Assembly: GCF_001949145.1 (NCBI RefSeq)
Contig: NW_019091453.1
Coordinates: forward strand, 251,084-315,083
DNA length: 64,000 bases
Source: Acanthaster planci
Lineage: Eukaryota > Echinodermata > Asteroidea > Valvatida > Acanthasteridae
Direction: 5' to 3'
Part shown: one piece after another, positions 41,001-51,251 of the stretch
How positions within the stretch are numbered: the stretch's first letter is position 1
How the letters are laid out: every line of letters starts with the position of its first letter
Translations under genes and position numbers: made by a program
The notes under the pieces: generated by a model
Told to the model about the DNA's origin: nothing
What the model saw: the letters and a program-made list of their open reading frames with translations, nothing else
The model's database searches: none

Positions 41001-44000
41001 GCTGCATAGGCACATGTATACATGTTCTATTACTTTAAAGTTGGTTGAATTTGACTTTGGAATCTGTGCTAAATTTAGTCACTTTTAAACTGAAGAGCTT
41101 CATTTGTTTCTCCATTAGGGAGGTTTCAACCTCGTCGGTCCATTGTGTTTTGTAGCTGGGCAGCTGAAGAGTACAGTCTGATTGGTTCCACAGAGTGGGT
41201 GGAGGTGAGTTGTGTGTGGCTGGTTTCTTAGTGTTGGAAGTAGCGGGAGTTTTGTGACCAGTCCATTACTCCTTCTAGCTCAGGATTTTCACATTTTTGC
41301 AAGGGTGCATGGGTCCTTCAATTTTATGAGTGACTTGAAACTGTGACAACAACTTAAATGGACACAAATAGTGATGTAGACCCCTAATTTGAGAGCACTT
41401 TATATTTATGCACTACAAGGCAACTGTGACTGTGCTTTATCTTGATGAAGATACATAACATTAATAACAGAATTGTTGAATAACAAGAGAAGCAGAACAT
41501 TTCCAAAACAAGGAGGGGCACATTAGATATGTCTGTGTGGTAGGGATCCCAAATAAGGGGTGTGGCAAAAGACACAGTATCAGATAACTGGTGGGAAACC
41601 GCCCTCCCCTCCCCAGCTTTAAAAGTCAGACAGTCCAGGGCATCATGAGTATGGAGCAGAGAACCCGTAACCTGTTGTCTTTGCAGGAGTTCTCCAAGAT
41701 ACTGGGTGGGAGAGCCGTGGCCTACCTCAACGTTGACATTTCGGTCCAGGGCAACTACACTTTCAGAGCCAAGGCTACACCCAACCTCTTCAATGCAATC
41801 TATGAGGCAGCTAAGCAGGTGCCCGATGCGCCACACCCGGGCCATTTAGCCACTGTCTACGACACCTGGCTAAATAGGAGACCCTGGTCAGACACCAACG
41901 CTGTTCCATAGTAAGCAGTTTAGTCTTGTTCTATTTCTTTTGGAATATCAGCTAGGAATATCAGTTGGAGCATTTGGAGCTCAGTATCTGTCAGAGACTT
42001 CATTTGCATTTTGAAGGAATGCATGATACTTGGTTTTATTCTGGGTAGCACTGGTCATGAAGCAAGTTGTCAATATTTGGGTCTTCAGATTTGAAGATCC
42101 TTGGTCTCAGTGCCATCTTCAGGGGTCGACATGAAGCCCAGAAGCTAAAAACACCTCCTGTCCTTTCAAATTATCAGGGGTTTGGGGGAGCTGTTTCACT
42201 GAACCCGGGAGCTAGTTTAGATAAGGTCATATTAAGCAAAAAAATAACAGTTCTGCTCAATTACATGCCTCTCAAAAATAGGGTCAGTAGGTCGGAAATT
42301 TTGGGGGTCAATTTTTCTGTGCTGATTGATTGGCATGAAAGGGGACAAAACCTTCAAAAAATTGTGTCAAAAAGTGATAAACTCATCTTAGTCCTTGTAA
42401 AAAATTTCTACAGTAGACAATCCACAACAATTATGGACAATTCACACAATGCTAGTCAGGTAATCACAATGGCAAACTGGCCAACGATGTCCGGGTATCG
42501 CGTAGTAAGCGTGCGTGATGCATCCAATAGGCAGGATATTATGTGGAAACATGCTCGCTTCAAGTGCAAGCAAAACCACCTCAAATTAAACTCTGAACAC
42601 AGAGAATACATACGTAGACAAGAATCCAAGTTCTGTGAATTAACTTGCAGAAATCCTCTTGCAACATTGATGTTTTTTCGACCTGCAGCTTGTAGGGTTG
42701 CATGCGTGTATGGCCGATGTTGCGTAATTGAGTGGGACGCGGCACGGTGGGAACCAGCGCAGCTTTGCTTTAATAGATTGAGCTTTGCACACCTGTTTTC
42801 ACCACTGCGACAGCGAAAAGGGAAAGGAACTCGCGAAAATAACAGAAGTTTCTTTACAAAAATTGCAAATGTAAGTAGGAAAACATATAAAAACAAGCAT
42901 TCTAACGTGAGAAAAGGTTGTCGAACCTACCCCACCATGGTGAATATTTTGATGATTTCTTTGGAATAAAGTGTGTCATTACCTCAAAGGAAATCAGTAA
43001 CGGCCTGGTGCTAATTTTGACTCCCGACCTCTCGCTTTATAACGGGTTACCACACGCTAATCATGGTTTGTCAGACACAAAAGTGCAGGTGCACCTGCTT
43101 AATGTCGACCCCTGCATCTTTGCTGGCAGGACATTCTGCAATTTGCAGCCACATGTATAACTACAGCCCAAGAATTGACACAGTTGTCTTTTTTTATCTG
43201 TGGGTACGCCTTAATAAAAATTTACTCTACTCACTAAGCACCCTTAATACGCTTAGCAGACAGGGCTGGCTCTACAGTGAATGCTGTACAGTCAAGAGCC
43301 AGTGCGCGTATAACCTCACATTCTTATTTTGCATGTGTACGTACATGTGTATTACTTCACAATAGAAGTTTTTCATGGCATGGCACATGTGTCTTTCTAA
43401 AGTAACTGTCCAAATAGATTCCATGCTGGAGTAATTTGCCCCCACTGACACAGCACAACAACTTGCCCTTTGTGCTTGTCTTATTGCATGCTTTGAATGA
43501 GACAAGACTTAATTTGGAAATTAATACACTGTTAATTTTTTGAATGTACATCCAGTGTGCTCAATATTGGTTCAGGCAGTGACTACGCAGCGTTTATGGG
43601 CGTGCTAGGCATATCATCAGTTGATCTACGTTATGACTACGATATTGTAAGTTGAAGCATGTTGGCTCCTTGTTTTGCTAAGCGAACGGTTTGATGGTAC
43701 GTATAATACAGGAGGTAGGATTTCTTCCCAGCAAAATCGTATTACCATGATGTTGAGCAAAATCAATCTGTCACGGCCTACCCTCTATTTAAATGGGTTA
43801 CGAAACTGTAACCACAAACTCCTAGAGTAAATTCCTCAGTTGACAGCACGCAGTGCTTCCTGCTACTGATACTTAGCAACATGTTGACACAGGGCACAAC
43901 CTGTATGAAACCTTGTTGCACTGAATTTCCAATGTGGCAAAAAGCTGTTCTAGCCATAATGAAGGAGCAAGTTCTGTTTCTGACGTTTGCACACTTTATG

Positions 44001-47000
44001 GGGAGCCTGCTGCTCCTTCCTTTCATGAAATGGAAAGAGGTCCTGTTACCAGATAATCATGTAATTAGCTGCTGCCTGATATAGGGGACAGGTGCTAAAA
44101 ACCCAGAGTGTCCTTTGTTTTGCCAGGTACACACCAATCACATTGACCAGGGCATCATTGTTTCATTCTGTGTTCATCTTTTGAAAACTCTGGTCTTAGG
44201 GTTACGGGATTTCCAGCTACCCTCTGTACCATTCCATGTACGAGACATTCCACCTGGTGTCAGAGATCATGGATCCCAACTTCCAGTATCACTTAGCCAC
44301 CGGCAGGGTGTGGACAGAGCTTGCCAGGTCACTAGCTGATGCCCTCATCCTACCGCTGGATTGCCGGACATATGTCAGCCATCTCAATGAGTCCATCAGC
44401 TCGCTGAAGAAAGAGTATGCTGACAAGATGAGCCTCCAAGGGATCACTTTTGGTGAGTGGATAGGATGTGGAAGTGTGGAGGGGGTTGTTGGGATTCATT
44501 GCTGACAACAGCAACATCATGGATGAGGTGCTCTACCACTCCTGAAGGAAAGTACGTAAAAATGCCTCACAAGCCACTCTTGCCCATTGGGTCAATGTTT
44601 ATGTCCCGTTTTAGTATGTGTAAACAGCCAAGAGTTGGGTGGGATGGTAGCCCATCACAACTTACTCCCCAGCTAATGCCAGTACCCATTTATACCATTG
44701 GTTGGAGTGGAGCAAGCAGGATTAAGCGACTTGCCTAAGGCAAGAACACGAGGCCATCAGCTGGATTCGAACCCTGACCCTGCAGTTATGAGTCTCAAAC
44801 CCCAATGACTTATAATAAATCACTGAATTGCGTGACTCAAGTTAAAAATCATTTTAAAAAGTGACCAGAGTTGACTCACTGACCAAAAAGAGCAAATGGA
44901 GTCACATGATGGAGTCAAGTTGAGTTGTTTGCCCAGAGGAAATTGAGTCAAGTCATTGGAGTCACTAAAAATGTTCACTTGTGTCAGACTCGAGTCGAGT
45001 CACTGATTTGAGTCACTACGAGTCTACCACGAGGCCACAGTCTTCCACATCGCGAAGGCCAACTTAACACATTTGCATTTCCACAAATTTTGAACAATGA
45101 GTTTTCAGTTCTTTGTTGGGAGAATCCCTCCATAAGTACAGTATGCTTAGCGATGCCTGTGCAGTGTCTATAAGTTCACATGGACTGTAGCTGAAACTTG
45201 ACATTCCTGCATTCTTGTGCAGCCATCCAACTACTCAACCATTGAGCTTTGGCAGAAGGCATTGAATGGTTTTGTGATGTTTTTGCTGAGGTCAGTTAAT
45301 TCAGACACTGCTCGACACAGCAATAGGTTTATAGCCAATAGTGACTAAATTATTGGGATTACCTGGTACATGTTTTATCACTCATGTTAAACAGCTGAAA
45401 CAATGTTGTTTTATCCTGGAAAGTCTGCACCAGTTAAGGTCATGTTTTCCTCTGTTCTTCATTTTTCTTCAACAAATGGTATAAAGGTGTGTTCACTCCC
45501 GTTGTTTTGAGTAATAGCCCATAACTGGCTTGTAAAAGACAGCCTCCCTTCACTGTCCATTTGCAGATACACTCATATCTTTTTCTTTTTTGGGGGGTGG
45601 GGTCATGTAGATGCAATAGATGCTGCATTGGCTGAGCTGTCCAAAACAGCAGACTGGCTACACAGTTACATTGGCAAGATGGAAATGAAAGAGTAAGCAT
45701 CTCCAGTTTGTTGGACTCCTTGGAATTTCAAGTGAAATCTTCCAAATTGCAGACAGCGTACATCTCAAGAGGGGTTGACACAGGTTATTGGGACTGAAAT
45801 CATTTCAACACCAAAGTACATGTATGCGCTTTGGATTCAATTTTGAGATCCCAACTGCAAAAGTGTCAAATACAATGGAACTTTGAACGTCTGCAATTGG
45901 ACATTTGTCATAAGTCTTGTCAAGTTTTAGGCTTAATGGTTGGTCCAGATCGATACTTTGTTTGTCTACTAGGTTGCAGTGGGAAATGAATGAAAACAAC
46001 CAAATTACTTTTATTTGGCCCCTGTGAGTAGTTCCGTCTACCATGCTAGGCCACACTGCAGAATGCTGCAAGGAAATGTACATTTGACATAGTGAATGCA
46101 GTGTAGAGGAAAAGAGGCAAATTATAGCCTGTTAGGATTGGTTCAAATTGCTTTGGAAATTAAATGAAGAATGTTTTTTATTTAAGTCCATTTGAGGTGA
46201 GGAAAGTCAATGACCAGCTGATGTTCATGGAGAGAGCTTTTATCGATCCATTTGGACTGCCGGGCAGACCACTACAAAGGTATGTTTGGAACCCTATTTA
46301 GGCCTACAATGTACCATACAAGAATTGTGTTTCTTGGGCAGAGGAAGACCCAGGGATTCAACTGGACATTCAGGAGGGGGAAAATACAATCATTGAATTT
46401 GTATTATAGTAATAATAATTTGTATAATTACTTGTAAAAAAGAAATCAACCCTCATTTTGCCCACTGAATTACATGTTTCAATGAAACGGCCCTCCTCAT
46501 TGGCCATTGTCTACCTGAGAAGCAATTCGCAAGTTGAGATGGCAGCTTTCAGTGGCCATTGTAACTCTACGCGTCGTGTGCTGGGATGCACAGTGGGTTT
46601 GCTTTGTTTGGTTAAATTGGACATAAACTACTTTGAAGAAAAGACTTGAGTGAAACCCCGGGGGGCCAGCAATAATCTTCTATATCTACCACATTTACAT
46701 GTACAAGCCTTGATGTTGGTCACTTAGAACTGGTGTATAAACACTCACATTTTGTTGAACAGGCTAAGTGGTGCATTCAATGATTGCAAAGCCAATATAC
46801 GTCTGAAAAAGTGACATCTTACAAGATATTTCTTTCTTTTGTAATGTTTCATGCGACAAATATGCTAACTTTGTGTGAGGACTTATGACAACAGTTGCAT
46901 ACTTGGCTCTTTAATGAGAATAATACCTTTCCCTTATTTTTCGGTTGTTTGCAGACACATTGCTTTTGCACCAAGCAGCAAAGACAGTTACTACGGTGAT

Positions 47001-47162
47001 GCCTTTCCAGGGATTGTGGATCTAATGTTTGACATTGACAATGCTGTAGACAGTGCCAAGCAATGGGACCTAGTACGCCAGCACATGTCAGTGGTGGCAT
47101 TCACACTGCAGTCTGTGGCTTCCACACTGACGAGTGTTGATGTGCTTGGGGTACAACCCTAA
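31659..47162 (+). CDS. Glutamate carboxypeptidase II / NAALADase-like M28B peptidase (complete, 16 exons)
   Basis: Type II membrane zinc exopeptidase of the FOLH1/NAALAD family; relatives cleave C-terminal glutamate from NAAG or folyl-polyglutamate, or act as intestinal dipeptidyl peptidase. Exons: 31659-32086, 33985-34141, 34918-35049, 35576-35701, 36537-36729, 37587-37677, 38418-38507, 39513-39598, 40253-40372, 41119-41204, 41687-41910, 43556-43646, 44200-44452, 45611-45692, 46187-46279, 46955-47162. All junctions are GT-AG with matching phases; they total 2460 nt and 819 residues. Layout: cytosolic tail 1-73, one transmembrane segment about 75-97, PA-like apical domain about 180-415, peptidase core, TFR-like dimerisation domain about 658-817. 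Zinc ligands by alignment to remembered human FOLH1: His443, Asp453 (bridging), Glu492, Asp520, His619; catalytic base Glu491. The human protein has 750 residues; the excess is the N-terminal tail, and starting at Met69 would give 751. Two glutarate/arginine-patch positions differ (see findings), so the exact substrate is uncertain. Confidence 0.95.
33985..34141 (+). CDS. Peptidase exon 2
   Basis: Residues 143-195. Contains [14 protein letters not shown] and WISYGLEPV, the conserved start of the ectodomain. Donor AACTAT|GTAAGG, phase 0. Confidence 0.93.
34918..35049 (+). CDS. Peptidase exon 3
   Basis: Residues 196-239, ending [12 protein letters not shown], the family motif before the apical domain. 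Acceptor TTCTCCCAG, donor GAG|GTACAT. Confidence 0.9.
35576..35701 (+). CDS. Peptidase exon 4 (PA domain)
   Basis: Residues 240-281: GDLVYVNYG, then [16 protein letters not shown]. The Phe-Arg of this motif matches the S1' Phe209-Arg210 of FOLH1. The acceptor CGTCGTCGAAG is a weak polypyrimidine site. Confidence 0.9.
36537..36729 (+). CDS. Peptidase exon 5 (PA domain)
   Basis: Residues 282-345 and one base of 346: [22 protein letters not shown] and GDPLTPGYP, all strongly conserved. Acceptor TTGGATAG, donor TTAG|GTAAGG. Confidence 0.94.
37587..37677 (+). CDS. Peptidase exon 6
   Basis: Residues 346-375 and two bases of 376: [18 protein letters not shown], matching the family segment IPVxPIGYxDA. 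Acceptor CCTGGCAG, donor CTTGG|GTGAGT. Confidence 0.92.
38418..38507 (+). CDS. Peptidase exon 7
   Basis: Residues 376-405 and two bases of 406, with [18 protein letters not shown], equivalent to the P-x-SWRGxLxVxYxxGP segment of relatives. Donor AACAG|GTGGGT. Confidence 0.9.
39513..39598 (+). CDS. Peptidase exon 8
   Basis: Residues 406-434 and one base of 435: [15 protein letters not shown], the beta-strand entering the catalytic core. Acceptor CCTCTTTCAG. Confidence 0.92.
40253..40372 (+). CDS. Peptidase exon 9: first two zinc ligands
   Basis: Residues 435-474. [17 protein letters not shown] carries His443 and the bridging Asp453. The acceptor TTTTGGTTGACAG follows a T-rich tract. Confidence 0.95.
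41119..41204 (+). CDS. Peptidase exon 10: catalytic Glu and zinc Glu
   Basis: Residues 475-503: [20 protein letters not shown]. Glu491 is the general base and Glu492 a zinc ligand. Donor GGAG|GTGAGT, phase 0. Confidence 0.95.
41687..41910 (+). CDS. Peptidase exon 11: zinc Asp520
   Basis: Residues 504-577 and two bases of 578: [20 protein letters not shown] with zinc ligand Asp520 and Arg530 (FOLH1 Arg463). Donor CATA|GTAAGC. Confidence 0.95.
42067..42969 (+). other. 300-codon open frame inside peptidase intron 11, coding status doubtful
   Basis: Uninterrupted from ATG to TAA within the intron between exons 11 and 12. The translation has no recognised domain, signal peptide or repeat, and a 146-codon frame overlaps on the other strand, which argues for a chance opening or a decayed insertion. 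It is nevertheless much longer than other intronic frames here. Confidence 0.2.
43556..43646 (+). CDS. Peptidase exon 12
   Basis: Residues 578-608: [18 protein letters not shown], then VDLRYDYDI. This segment includes the positions equivalent to FOLH1 Arg534 (here Asp601) and Arg536 (Arg603). Confidence 0.93.
44200..44452 (+). CDS. Peptidase exon 13: zinc His619
   Basis: Residues 609-692 and one base of 693: [16 protein letters not shown] with Tyr618 and zinc ligand His619, then the start of the helical dimerisation domain. Acceptor GGTCTTAG, donor TTTG|GTGAGT. Confidence 0.95.
44635..44810 (-). mobile_element. tRNA-derived SINE (peptidase intron 13)
   Basis: On the minus strand the head contains an anticodon-loop-like CTCATAA (44786-44792) followed by a perfect pol III B box GGTTCGAATCC (44763-44773). 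The body has CTTGCCTTAGGCAAGTCGCT then TAATCC, and downstream TGGGTACTGGCATTAGCTGG. The head resembles the 3' part of a Met-type tRNA; the D arm and A box are not clear, so the 5' end is approximate. Confidence 0.68.
44826..45030. repeat. Degenerate GAGTCA/GACTCA-rich tract
   Basis: The words GAGTCA and GACTCA recur about a dozen times in both orientations, including an ACTCGAGTCGAGT core. Four fit the AP-1 core TGA(G/C)TCA exactly (44833, 44872, 44944, 45009). It directly follows the SINE and is probably a decayed tandem repeat; AP-1 binding is only a possibility. Confidence 0.6.
45611..45692 (+). CDS. Peptidase exon 14 (dimerisation domain)
   Basis: Residues 693-719 and two bases of 720; an amphipathic helix [20 protein letters not shown]. 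The acceptor GGGGTCATGTAG is G-rich rather than pyrimidine-rich, so this is the least typical site of the gene. Phase and homology support it. Confidence 0.85.
46187..46279 (+). CDS. Peptidase exon 15 (dimerisation domain)
   Basis: Residues 720-750 and two bases of 751: [20 protein letters not shown], a near-invariant family motif. Donor AAAG|GTATGT. Confidence 0.95.
46955..47162 (+). CDS. Peptidase exon 16 (C-terminus)
   Basis: Residues 751-819: [20 protein letters not shown], equivalent to the glutarate-sensor loop of FOLH1 (KYAGESFPG), then [13 protein letters not shown] and a short extra tail before TAA. Confidence 0.94.
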
Positions 47163-48689
47163 ATCAGTGGTCCATGGTTATTCCTAACATTATCACTATT
47201 AACCACACTGCATGATGAGATGGAATGGAGGTTATCGTATGCCAGTAATGGGAGAAATAACACATGTACATGTTATAGTTGATCACAAGATAGTAAAAGA
47301 TGCCATCTTACCGTTTTCAGTTGTGCAAAATAATTCACCTGAAGATTTGAAATGAGGGTTACAAAAAAACAGTTGCCCATTGGAAGTAGAGATAATTGTA
47401 CTTGTTTTGCTTATAAATGATAGCAGTGTATGTACACTGATGATCCCTTATTCTAACCTGCCAATGCACTGCGGTGAACACTGATATGTCATCAGCACAT
47501 AGGGCTGTTCGCCTTCTGAGAAACCAACATCAGAGGAGGGTTTCATCACTGAGAACAAATACTCTTCAGCGGTGTAAACTCTCTTTGTCTGAAAACATGA
47601 GTAAGTCATTTGTTTCTTTCATTTGATTTTGTATGGTCAAAATTTTCTCGAGCAGCATTCCCTTTAGCCATGGTCAAGTCGTTTGTCAAAAGTTGTACAT
47701 TTCAGGCCTTATGGGAATCTGTGCAAATCATTTTGAGTTTTTAATCTGCTGTGGACCTTTGAACTCAGAACTTGAGTGTGGTATGCCCAGTTTATAGGTC
47801 TTGGAGAAAAGATCAGTTAGCAGTTGGAACTCTAAATTCAGTGTTGTAGTCGAGTACTTTCCGAGTACCAACGCTCTCCGCAAAATACTGAACTGGGTAA
47901 GAGGGAATAAAGCCAGAGTGCACAGGCATTTGATGGTAAATGTGCAAAGGTAAGATTACAACATAAATGTTAGACTTCAGACACTCCCAGTTGTGTAAAA
48001 TTTAAGTTTTAAGGAGAAAAGTACTTGGAAAGTACTCGGCCGAGTACTTTCCCGAGTACTTTTGTCCTAAAAAATTAATTTTAATCAAACAGTGATCTAA
48101 TGCCTGACCTTAACGTACCCACAATGTGACCGGAGGTTACTAAATATAAATGCTGTAATGACAGGAAATAGACCAAGTGTGGCAGCTAAGTCATGTGAAC
48201 TAAGGTGGGTACTGTCACTGCACTGTCCTAGCAAAGTGCATTTTTACTGTTTACCAAAGATAAAGCCGATTTTTGATACAGTGCCCAGCACATCGGTGTT
48301 CCAAGCATGGTACCTACTGTCAGCTTATTTTTGGTAAATGATACTCCTGAAACACTTTGCTATGAGGAATGCCATAGTTTGTTGATATTTGATACCCATT
48401 ATAGGTCACGTGACAATAGCGGGCACAATTGGTTAATATGTGGAGTTGAGACAGACCTTGGAAAATACTTCCGAGTATTGAATACTTTACTGTACGATGT
48501 TTTTCTTTGCCTTACTTTTTTAGGAAGTGTCTCATCAAGTAATGTTCTATATCAGTTAAACTTTTTGACTGCTGTGATTTTTGAAAAGCGATATGAACAA
48601 ACTTTGGTAACATGGTGAATAAGCCATTTTTTCAGGAAAGTTTGACTAATGACTTTCTGATTTTTTGTAAAGTGTTTTTACAAATAATG
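47163..48689. other. Peptidase 3' UTR and intergenic DNA
   Basis: Begins with the 3' UTR of the peptidase gene. The first canonical AATAAA on the plus strand is at 47906, but its use is unproven. Several GAGTACTT words and a long palindrome near 48.04 kb are noted separately. No exon recognised. Confidence 0.5.
48027..48052. repeat. Perfect 26-bp palindrome
   Basis: GGAAAGTACTCGGCCGAGTA followed by CTTTCC is its own reverse complement, centred on CGGCCG. Related GAGTACTTTCC words occur at about 47.85 and 48.05 kb. Confidence 0.9.
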
Positions 48690-49035
48690 TTAACCACTTC
48701 CTGCCGGGGACTCCGGAATCGGAGACGTATGTTTTATATGCGTGGCCGGGGTCTCTGAACTTGGACAAAGGAAATAGGGCCCTGTAACAAAAGACCGTAC
48801 TCCAAACAAAAGACCAGGCTGCTGGGCATTACCGGCATTTTTCACTCTCAAAAGTGGTGATTATCCAGCCTTGTTTTGAACCCGTATACCAGGGTTTGGA
48901 GCATTGAGAGCAAGCGGATTACCACCGGGGACAAAAGCTCTCCACCACCGCAGCGATGAGCCACACAGCACCGCTGCATGCTAATCTGACCCAGCATCAT
49001 TAACATTGAAAAATGCCCTGGCATGAAGTGGTTAA
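48690..49035. mobile_element. piggyBac-like MITE (TTAA flanks)
   Basis: TTAA at both limits, with inverted ends CCACTTCCTGCCGGGG (left) and CCACTTCATGCCAGGG (right, minus strand), two mismatches in 16 bp. TTAA is the obligatory piggyBac target. The 346-bp interior has no coding frame and is more GC-rich than its surroundings. Confidence 0.82.
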
Positions 49036-49744
49036 CACTGAGTTATCATTCTTTCAATTGAGTCTATTTGCATTGATTTGAGAATGGAATTTGCCATATG
49101 CAGCAAGGTATGAGACGGAGAGAACCCCCCCTGCTTTGTGTTGGTCATTGTCTCCCATGAATCTGGGGAATTCCTTTCAGACATCTTGGGGGGATGTGTT
49201 ATGTAACAATAGTCTGGAATGTGTATAGGGATTGGACATGTGGGGGGGTACCCCTCGGTCTCATTTCTTGCTGTATAGAATCTGCACATTGCTTGAACCG
49301 TAGCTGCAGTGAATTTTTCTCGGAAACAATTTTTATTTCTTCCGTGGTTGAAAACCGTTTTAGGCCAAAAAAATAAATAAATGCTCGGTCTCTGGTCAGA
49401 CAAAAGTTCCAGAATTGATGCAGCGATGCATTTTTTTGGGGGGGGATAGGGTTGGCTTTGAAGACTAGCAACAGACACGGAAACGAGTGGCATATTTAAT
49501 CAAAGAGCAAAGATTTGTGGTAGCATGTCCCATGTTATGCCACCATTGCTGTTGATCAGCTGGCTGCAACTTTCTAACCTACCCATGGTCTACTGTTTGT
49601 GTTTGACATCAGCATTATGCAGTCGTAGCGGATCTATCATCGCGTACGAGCCACCCATGAATTAGTCTGGTTCCTTGAACAAATTGTACTTGTGGCCTTG
49701 TGGCCGGAAATCGGTTTACTCGCACAAATTCAGGTGGTGCAATA

Positions 49745-49879
49745 ATAGAGGATGCTGTTTTGAACATTTTGAAAAAAAAAATTGGGAAAAAAATTGACGC
49801 ATGCATCAATTGAACGTGCATGTCAAATTGTTTTTTCCCGTTTTTTTTCTTCCAAAATGTTCAAAACAGCGCCCTCTAT
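49745..49879. repeat. Imperfect foldback repeat
   Basis: ATAGAGGATGCTGTTTTGAA at the left is matched by an inverted TTCAAAACAGCGCCCTCTAT at the right; both arms contain A/T runs and meet at GCATGCATCAATTGAACGTG. Arms are about 60 bp with indels. The AGAGGGCGCTG end suggests a small non-autonomous transposon, with no clear target duplication. Confidence 0.65.
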
Positions 49880-50662
49880 TTCCGATTTTCTTACCAGAGA
49901 CCAACTATTTTGGGGGGGCCTTACTTTCCTATTTGGTTAAATGCATTGACAAATTTTCCATGCCTTTCTGAACAACTGAGGGCGCTTTTGCTGGGAAGTC
50001 ATCTAGGGAAGATAAAGGTTACATGTATTTCTGTTCAAATTGTGAACCCAGAATTTACTTACTGAAAGCCAGTGGTGTATTCAAGTCCATCACAAGTCAT
50101 TCAGTCTTAAGCCAACTCACACAAGCCATTCCGCTGAGCTGTGACAAAAGCATTCTTTTGTCATTTACAGTGTTACCTAGGCCTGGCCTTGTGAAGGGAC
50201 ATGTGAAAAGACTCTCACAAATCATTATTTGTGGCATTTGGTGTATATCAGTGGTTGGCTGCTATGATATCTTGTCTTTTACACGGTTGAAATTTTTCAC
50301 CAAATATAATACTGTCGCAAGTAAATGAAGGCTTGAATACTGTTAAAACAGCACTGAAGAATTTGCTCTTAAAATTTGTCATACCACTATGCAATGCACA
50401 TTTACTGCCTACAAAATAATTATCTGTTTTACTCACTAATGAAAAAGTTCATTCTATTTGTAATGATTGGAAGTGATGGCAATACATGTATAAAGTAATT
50501 TTGTTAATCATTGAGCTCATGCTTTGAGTTTATATCTTTGTTTGAAAATTGATATACATTTGTAACTACATGTACTTAACTTCAATAATACCGAATATTC
50601 AAATTATATGAAACAAGTAAGATTTGATGACTGATAGTAAGAAGGATAAGCATATACTTCCT

Positions 50663-51251
50663 TAAAGGAACCAGGAAATGAATTTTTCTTAGAATCACTT
50701 TTTGTGTATCTCTGTACTCTTCTTCCGTGTATGAAGACTGTTGGACATCTTTTTTGAGTTACATGAACTGAACGGTGCACTTTTTCAAACATGAAAAATT
50801 GACCAAGCATTTCTGGACAAGTGAGGGCGCTTTTGCTTTGATGTAAATTCAGGAAGACATGGTTTAGGTTGCATGTTTTCATGTTCAAACTGTGAACCCC
50901 AAATGTACTATCTCAGAACATTTCTGGGAAAAGAATTTTTGCTGGATTATTGCCATATACTTACACAGCAGTAAATGGCCAAAGAGAAAATGAAATCTGT
51001 CACAGCAGTGGTTACAAAAATTTAGAAATTTTCTGTGCACAAATCAGTGTCACATTGAGATTCAGTGCCTTGGATGACATCATAGTTCTGCTCATGAATA
51101 TGCAAATATGCATTAGCATAAAACAAAAAACATCAAAATATGGGTTAAAATTGCAAAACAAATTTAAAATGGGGTTAATTGAAACCCAATGATGCAATTT
51201 CAAGGGTTTTAGTAAAATTTATACAAATATTTTGATTTCCTGGTTCCTTTA
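50663..51251. mobile_element. Non-autonomous element with 17-bp terminal inverted repeats
   Basis: TAAAGGAACCAGGAAAT is exact and inverted at both limits of a 589-bp, AT-rich, non-coding segment. Its middle matches the diverged copy near 49.95 kb, so it belongs to a repeat family. Superfamily not assignable because no target duplication is evident. Confidence 0.65.

Larger units (their letters stand above)
32087..46954 (+). other. Introns of the peptidase gene
   Basis: Fifteen introns from about 0.3 to 1.9 kb. Apart from the items listed separately (the 300-codon frame in intron 11 and the SINE plus GAGTCA tract in intron 13) I see only simple sequence: a GGTT-rich run at about 34.53-34.63 kb in intron 2, a short duplicated TTTTGACCCTGTAAAGAT near 36.30 kb in intron 4, and homopolymer G or C tracts near 32.95 and 36.44 kb. 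Confidence 0.6.

Noticed and set aside
44121-44199. Earlier acceptor TTTTGCCAG (near 44126) for peptidase exon 13
   Set aside because: Using it would add residues without family similarity and puts a stop before the conserved YPLYH segment; the TCTTAG site at 44199 restores phase and homology.
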